From NCBI RefSeq assembly GCF_004339725.1, contig NZ_SMGK01000005.1, positions 275,717-339,716 of the forward strand: a stretch of DNA of 64,000 bases. The letters are read 5' to 3'. The position numbers were made by a program, and so were the translations under genes. The notes below the pieces were generated by a model that saw only the letters and a program-made list of their open reading frames with translations, searched no databases and was not told the origin of the DNA. The stretch is from Acidipila rosea (GTDB lineage: Bacteria > Acidobacteriota > Terriglobia > Terriglobales > Acidobacteriaceae). Below, piece by piece: positions 59,892 to 64,000 of the stretch (its first letter is position 1; the number at the start of each line of letters is the position of its first letter).

Positions 59892-62585
59892 ATGGCGTTC
59901 TGGTTGCGTTTTCATTGCCGCAGTCTTGGTTTGATTTCTGCATTGCTTCTTTCTGCTGTGGTGCTGCCGGCATTCGCCGATCCAGCTCCGTTTGATCTCG
60001 CCGGGCCGCAGATTGAGGTGCGGGTGCAGCGAGCCGGCAAAACGCTGCCTATCGGACAGGTGCCCAACCTGCAGGCCGGAGACCGTCTCTGGCTACATCC
60101 AGTGCTCGATAAGTCCCAGTCCGTGCGCTACCTGATGGTGACGGTTTTTCTGCGCGGCTCAACCAATCCCCCGCCCGACGACTGGTTCACCAAGACGGAG
60201 ACGTGGTCGAAAAAGGTGCAGCAGGAGGGGACGTATATCGTCGTTCCCAAGGATGCACAGCAGGCGCTCGTCTTTTTTGCGCCAGTTACGGGGGGCGACT
60301 TCAGCACGCTCCGGAGCGCCGTGCGCGGTCGGCCCGGAGCTTTTGTCCGTGCCTCGCAGGATCTGAACCAGGCGAGTCTCGATCGTGCCCGGCTCGATAC
60401 CTACCTGAATGCCGTGAAATTGACTGACAGGAAGGCTCCGGAACAGCTCAAGGATGTTTCATCCATGCTGGCTCGCAGTCTGACCGTCAAGGTGGATCCT
60501 GACTGCTTCGAGCGGGCGGTGGAACTGCAGGGAGCCTGCCTGATGCGCAACCAGAACAACCTCGTCCTTGACGATGGACACGGGATGACGCGGGTAGCTG
60601 CCCTGACCTCCGGCCCGGCGAGCGACCTGGCCATGCAGGCCAGCTACTCCCCGCAGGCGAGCTATGGCTTCTATGCGTCTTATGTCGGAGCAGTGATGGA
60701 CCTGGCCCGGCTGCTGGATAACCTCCATACCGCCGAATATCAATACATCCCGGCGTTGACCAGCATGCACATGGAGACGGTCGAATCCCTGGACTCGCTG
60801 AACCTGAAGCTGAATACGCCGCCTTCGTTTCACAATCCCAAATCAGTGCTGGTCGTGTCTCTGCCGGCGATTGGGCAGGAGCCGCCTCCGCCGCTTCGCC
60901 CTGTTGAACCGAAAAAGGTGTATTGCCTTGAGGCCTCGAAGCTTTTGCTTCCCGTTGAGGGTGCGCCTGTAATCTTTGCGACAGAATATGCACACGAGCT
61001 GAAGCTCAGTCTCAAATCCACGGCAGGCAAGAATATCGAACTGCCCGTAAAGGCGGATGCAAGCCTGGGCGGCCTGGTCGTAGATACCACCGGCCTCGAT
61101 CCAGCCTTGCTGCCTTCGGACAGTACAGGAATTCTGCGTGGCATGTGGGGCTTTTCGCCTTACGAGGGGCCATCTTTTCACCTGCAAAACGCGCATCCGG
61201 TGAGCTGGGAAGTCGCCTCGGCTGACCGGAATGCGCTGGTGATAGGGCGCGAAGACTCGCTGCATCTCACCGGCGATGGTGCTGCCTGCGTTTCCAGCGT
61301 AGCGATCGAGGACGCGGTCGGGACGGTCACGGCGGACTGGAAACTCACTCGGCCGGATGCCATTGAGGTCAAGGTCCCGCTCCAGGATGCGCAGCCGGGC
61401 AAGATCACGCTGGCCATCACGCAATCTGGCTTGATCAAGCCGGAGAAGATCACGCTATCGAGCTTTGCTCAGGCCTCTCACCTTACCGGCTTCACCATCC
61501 ACTCCGGAGATCCCGCTGGCGTCCTGGAGGGTGCGCGGCTTGATGAAGTGGCCACGCTCGAGCTGAGCGGGGTGAAGTTCACGCCTGGCAAACTGCAGCG
61601 GGCCGGGGATGGGGACCGCCTGCAGATGCAGCTTGCAGCCGGCGCCTCGTCGTCCGGCCTTTCTCCGGATACAAGCGTCACTGCCAGCGTAGTCCTCAAG
61701 GATGGCCGCACAGTAGACGTGCCTGCCACAGTACGGATCGCCCGTCCGCGGGTTTCTCTGATCACCAAGAGCGTGCAGTTGCCGCCGGAGCTGGCTACCG
61801 GTGCGAAGATCCAGCTGACCAGCCCGGACGAGGTGCCACCTGCGAGCCGGCTCGTCTTCTCGCTGAAGGCCCTTCGCCCGGCGACCTTCTCGCGCGGTGA
61901 ACAGATTGAGGTCGGCGCTGAGGACGGCAACTTCTCCGTGCTGCTGGGGCTGGCCGATGGCGCGCTCGTGCTGCAGGACAGCTCGACCGCGCTCGCAACC
62001 CTCGACCCCTCCAAGGCCTTTGGCATGGCAGCCTTCGGCAAGATCAGCTTTCGGCCGGTCGACGCAGCTGGAGGGAAAGGCGACTGGCAGCCGCTCGCGT
62101 CGCTGGTCCGTCTGCCCCAGTTGGAGACGCTGCGCTGCCCAGCCTCCCGTGAGAAGCTCTGTACGCTGGGAGGCGAGAACCTCTTTCTGGTGGACTCGAT
62201 TGCCGCCGATGCAGCATTTACCTCCAGCGTGTCTGTGCCTGATGGCTTTGCCGGAACCACCTTTGAGGTGCCGCGTCCGGTTGCGGGGCAGCTCTATCTC
62301 AAGCTGCGCGACAATCCCTCGATTGTGAACATCATCAATATGCCGCCGGAGATTATTCCCGCTCCCAAGGGCCGTGCCGCGGCCAAGGAAGCAGCGAAGC
62401 AGGCAGCGGCAGCCAGCTCAGCTCAGCCTTCTGCCGTGGCTGCGCCGGCTGCCGCTGTTCCATCTGCCTCCGGTGCTGCCTCCGGTGCGACGGCTCCGCC
62501 CGCGGTGACGGCGCCGCAAGCAGCGACCGCACCGCAAGCAGCGACGGCGCCGGCTGGGCCGAAGCCCCAGGGAGTGAAACAATAG
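59892..62585 (+). CDS. Large secreted protein of unrecognised family, Ala/Pro-rich C-terminus
   Basis: An 897-residue exported protein. Signal peptide LGLISALLLSAVVLPAFADP follows MAFWLRFHCRS. The next 120 residues look like an N-terminal domain (GPQIEVRVQRAGKTLPIGQVPNLQAGDRLWLHP...YIVVPKDAQQALVFFAPVTGG). A helical segment follows (about 145-260), then several beta-sandwich-like stretches (ELKLSLKSTAGKNIELPVKAD, GKITLAITQSGLIKPEKITLSS, ATLELSGVKFTPGKLQ, VSLITKSVQLPPELATGAKIQLTS). The last 65 residues are Ala/Pro/Thr-rich low complexity. I know no family for it. The ATG at 59892 is used; an in-frame start at 59856 would add a non-signal-like extension. It lies shortly upstream of the tRNA-tuf cluster. 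Confidence 0.85.
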   Translation: MAFWLRFHCRSLGLISALLLSAVVLPAFADPAPFDLAGPQIEVRVQRAGKTLPIGQVPNLQAGDRLWLHPVLDKSQSVRYLMVTVFLRGSTNPPPDDWFTKTETWSKKVQQEGTYIVVPKDAQQALVFFAPVTGGDFSTLRSAVRGRPGAFVRASQDLNQASLDRARLDTYLNAVKLTDRKAPEQLKDVSSMLARSLTVKVDPDCFERAVELQGACLMRNQNNLVLDDGHGMTRVAALTSGPASDLAMQASYSPQASYGFYASYVGAVMDLARLLDNLHTAEYQYIPALTSMHMETVESLDSLNLKLNTPPSFHNPKSVLVVSLPAIGQEPPPPLRPVEPKKVYCLEASKLLLPVEGAPVIFATEYAHELKLSLKSTAGKNIELPVKADASLGGLVVDTTGLDPALLPSDSTGILRGMWGFSPYEGPSFHLQNAHPVSWEVASADRNALVIGREDSLHLTGDGAACVSSVAIEDAVGTVTADWKLTRPDAIEVKVPLQDAQPGKITLAITQSGLIKPEKITLSSFAQASHLTGFTIHSGDPAGVLEGARLDEVATLELSGVKFTPGKLQRAGDGDRLQMQLAAGASSSGLSPDTSVTASVVLKDGRTVDVPATVRIARPRVSLITKSVQLPPELATGAKIQLTSPDEVPPASRLVFSLKALRPATFSRGEQIEVGAEDGNFSVLLGLADGALVLQDSSTALATLDPSKAFGMAAFGKISFRPVDAAGGKGDWQPLASLVRLPQLETLRCPASREKLCTLGGENLFLVDSIAADAAFTSSVSVPDGFAGTTFEVPRPVAGQLYLKLRDNPSIVNIINMPPEIIPAPKGRAAAKEAAKQAAAASSAQPSAVAAPAAAVPSASGAASGATAPPAVTAPQAATAPQAATAPAGPKPQGVKQ
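62466..62489 (+). repeat. Two-copy 12-bp tandem repeat in the large secreted-protein gene
   Basis: GCCTCCGGTGCT and GCCTCCGGTGCG follow each other and encode the ASGA repeats of the low-complexity tail. Confidence 0.7.
62511..62546 (+). repeat. Two-copy 18-bp tandem repeat in the large secreted-protein gene
   Basis: Units 62511-62528 and 62529-62546 differ at two bases and encode APQAAT twice, near the C-terminus. A slippage-prone array in a disordered tail. Confidence 0.75.
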
Positions 62586-62786
62586 GGCGGTATGGAGATA
62601 ATTCTTTCGTTTACGAGGGGTGAAAGTTTCCGGCATGGTGCACCGCCGAGGCCGCAGTTTTGAAGGCCGCACGCGTGGCTGGGATGGGCCGATTGCACCC
62701 CTGCTCCGCATGTGCTAACCTTTCGATTTGTATGGGTGTTTTTCTTTCGGCCTGCAGGCCGGGCGAGAGCTCCCGGAAGTGTTCGG

Positions 62787-62862
<76 letters not shown>

Positions 62863-63009
62863 AAAGAAGGAAATCCAGCGCCGGACTAGAGTTGGTCCGC
62901 CGTCCAGCGTGTAACCCGTGTCAGGCATGCGTTTCATCCGAGTCGGAGAACGTGATGGATTCCGGCAAGGGGACGTGGTGCGCTGGCGGGTGGAAGAGTT
63001 TTAAGATGT

Positions 63010-63097
63010 GCACAGGTGGCCGAGCGGTTAATGGCAGCAGACTGTAAATCTGCCGCTCCTTGGAGCTACGGAGGTTCGAATCCTCCCCTGTGCACCA
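63010..63097 (+). tRNA. tRNA-Tyr (anticodon GTA)
   Basis: Acceptor GCACAGG pairs with CCTGTGC, followed by A and encoded CCA. The anticodon stem GCAGA/TCTGC encloses CTGTAAA (anticodon GTA). A long variable arm (CGCTCCTTGGAGCTACG region) marks the class II shape expected for bacterial tRNA-Tyr. Confidence 0.95.
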
Positions 63098-63118
63098 GTT
63101 TTGCAGAGGGAACGTGCA

Positions 63119-63310
63119 ATGCGGCCAGCAGGGATGAAGCGCAAGGGGATCGCGCTGGCTCTCCTGGCAGGGCTGGCCTGCATGGCATGGTTCACCGTTG
63201 ATCCGGGCCGCGTACGATGGCTGGTGATGGTGCTGTTGGGCGGGTTCGCTGTGCGGGTGCTTTTGACTGGTCCTCCTTCGCGGTACGATGAAGAGGGTCA
63301 GGTGAAATAA
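63119..63310 (+). CDS. Tiny membrane protein between tRNA genes
   Basis: A 63-residue protein with two hydrophobic segments (KGIALALLAGLACMAWFTV and WLVMVLLGGFAVRVLLTG) joined by DPGRVR, and a charged tail (PPSRYDEEGQVK). ATG 63119 has GAGGGA about 7 nt upstream. It lies between tRNA-Tyr and tRNA-Thr(GGT) in the same orientation, so it would be excised or translated from a tRNA-containing transcript. No family recognised; moderately confident that it is real. Confidence 0.6.
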   Translation: MRPAGMKRKGIALALLAGLACMAWFTVDPGRVRWLVMVLLGGFAVRVLLTGPPSRYDEEGQVK

Positions 63311-63322
63311 GGTTGTAGCAGG

Positions 63323-63398
<76 letters not shown>

Positions 63399-63420
63399 GA
63401 ATTCAGTCGGGCGGGCAGTT

Positions 63421-63495
63421 GCGGGAGTAACTCAGTGGTAGAGTCACAGCCTTCCAAGCTGTTGGTCGCGGGTTCGATTCCCGTCTCCCGCTCCA
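63421..63495 (+). tRNA. tRNA-Gly (anticodon TCC)
   Basis: Acceptor GCGGGAG pairs with CTCCCGC; anticodon stem ACAGC/GCTGT with loop CTTCCAA (anticodon TCC); T-loop GTTCGATTC; CCA encoded at 63493-63495. Confidence 0.95.
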
Positions 63496-63565
63496 TTTAA
63501 TTTATTTGAGGGGCAGCCGCACGGCATTTGTTTGCCGCTGCGGCAGACGTTTGTTGAGGATGGGC

Positions 63566-63874
63566 ATGTTCGAGCAGGCAGTGCTTCCGATTCAGGATGC
63601 GAAGACCTTTGCCGAGGTTCATGCGGCGATTGAGTCCCGGTTTGCGCCGGGCAATGTGGAAGATCTGTTGCGCCGGGTGGAGCGGGGCAAGTTGCGCATC
63701 AGGCAGTTTGAAGCGATTCTGGCAAGCGGGCTGCTTGGAGAGAAGACGCCTGCACTCTACGGCGCTCTGGGCGATGCCGACCGCGGGCAGATTCGCGAGC
63801 AGTACCTGAGCATGGTTGAAAAGGTTGCGCCCAGGGTTCGGGCGAAGTTTTTGAAGGTCTACGCGTACTACTGA
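63566..63874 (+). CDS. Small hypothetical protein between tRNA-Gly and tuf
   Basis: A 102-residue, mostly helical cytosolic-looking protein (MFEQAVLPIQDAKTFAEVHAAIESRFAPGNVEDLLRRVERGKLRIRQFEAILASGLLG...RGQIREQYLSMVEKVAPRVRAKFLKVYAYY). Start ATG 63566 has GAGG 6 nt upstream; an ATG two codons earlier is possible. It has no known family in my reading. Its place immediately before tuf suggests co-transcription with elongation factor Tu. Confidence 0.7.
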   Translation: MFEQAVLPIQDAKTFAEVHAAIESRFAPGNVEDLLRRVERGKLRIRQFEAILASGLLGEKTPALYGALGDADRGQIREQYLSMVEKVAPRVRAKFLKVYAYY

Positions 63875-63942
63875 GGCGGTTTGGCTCAGGGTTGCAGTTG
63901 CCTGTACGGGGAATGAAGCAGTAGGGAGAGAGGAACAGGGAA

Positions 63943-64000
63943 ATGGCGAAGGAGAAATTTGACCGGTCGAAGCCGCACGTGAATGTGGGAACGATTGGAC
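63943..64000 (+). CDS. tuf: Elongation factor Tu, N-terminal fragment at window edge
   Basis: The first 19 codons give MAKEKFDRSKPHVNVGTIG, the invariant EF-Tu N-terminus leading to the GTP-binding GHVDHGKT motif just beyond the edge. AGGAACAGGG lies before the ATG. EF-Tu delivers aminoacyl-tRNAs to the ribosome. It is cut by the window, not truncated. Confidence 0.96.
   Translation, partial: MAKEKFDRSKPHVNVGTIG

Noticed and set aside
62466..62546. Short repeats considered as a CRISPR or mobile-element signature
   Set aside because: Only two units of each, adjoining, in frame and encoding an Ala/Pro/Thr tail, so they are coding low-complexity repeats.

Overview
The window looks like a chromosomal segment of a soil acidobacterium (Acidobacteriota, class Terriglobia, Acidobacteriaceae-like). 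Four things point there: high G+C (about 60% in the stretches I counted), a large Oar-like TonB-dependent receptor with an N-terminal carboxypeptidase-regulatory domain, a CRTAC1/ASPIC-UnbV repeat protein, and an Alternative Complex III operon followed directly by a caa3-type oxidase. Genus is not claimed. I see no prophage, insertion sequence, CRISPR array, plasmid gene or ribosomal RNA. The window is mostly housekeeping and envelope genes.

Layout. 1-7.0 kb: class A penicillin-binding protein (cut by the left edge), prolyl-tRNA synthetase, a membrane acyltransferase, monofunctional proline dehydrogenase and a zinc-ribbon mini-protein. 7.0-10.0 kb: treZ with a TauE/SafE-type permease and a DUF1634 membrane protein, all on the minus strand. 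10.2-17.7 kb: a small membrane protein, a glutaredoxin, aconitase, then pyrG, an A+T-richer putative glycosyltransferase and kdsA. 17.7-21.4 kb: a secreted S9 peptidase and an aldehyde dehydrogenase. 21.7-35.2 kb: a twelve-gene respiratory operon (actABCDEF, an unassigned membrane protein, sco, coxBACD) ending in a strong terminator. It should encode a quinol:cytochrome c/oxygen oxidoreductase chain. CoxA has the tyrosine-serine signature of A2-type oxidases, and CoxB carries a fused haem c domain.

35.3-42.1 kb: class II photolyase, DUF4337 protein, ectonucleotide-phosphodiesterase-like enzyme and an N-acetylglucosamine-kinase-like protein in one run, facing nagA. Then come endonuclease IV and a secreted barrel-like protein. 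42.2-49.4 kb: CRTAC1 protein, TonB-dependent receptor and a TPR protein. 49.4-54.8 kb: an unknown secreted protein divergent from a lipopolysaccharide inner-core cluster (waaA-lpxK-heptosyltransferase-ICMT-like methyltransferase-DUF3108). With kdsA this covers Kdo synthesis and transfer, lipid A 4'-phosphorylation and heptose addition. 54.8-59.8 kb: a minus-strand run with a small unknown protein, ComEC, an RlmD/RumA-like RNA methyltransferase and an unknown protein. 59.9-62.6 kb: an 897-residue secreted protein of no recognised family. 62.8-64.0 kb: tRNA-Thr(TGT), tRNA-Tyr(GTA), a tiny membrane protein, tRNA-Thr(GGT), tRNA-Gly(TCC), a 102-residue protein and the start of tuf. This is the same set as the classic tRNA-tufB operon, but with Gly and the second Thr swapped.

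I did not find a clearly new defence, mobile or biosynthetic system. The best candidates for undescribed biology are the unassigned protein inside the respiratory operon, the 897-residue secreted protein, the A+T-richer glycosyltransferase inserted between pyrG and kdsA, and the small proteins interleaved with the tRNA-tuf cluster.
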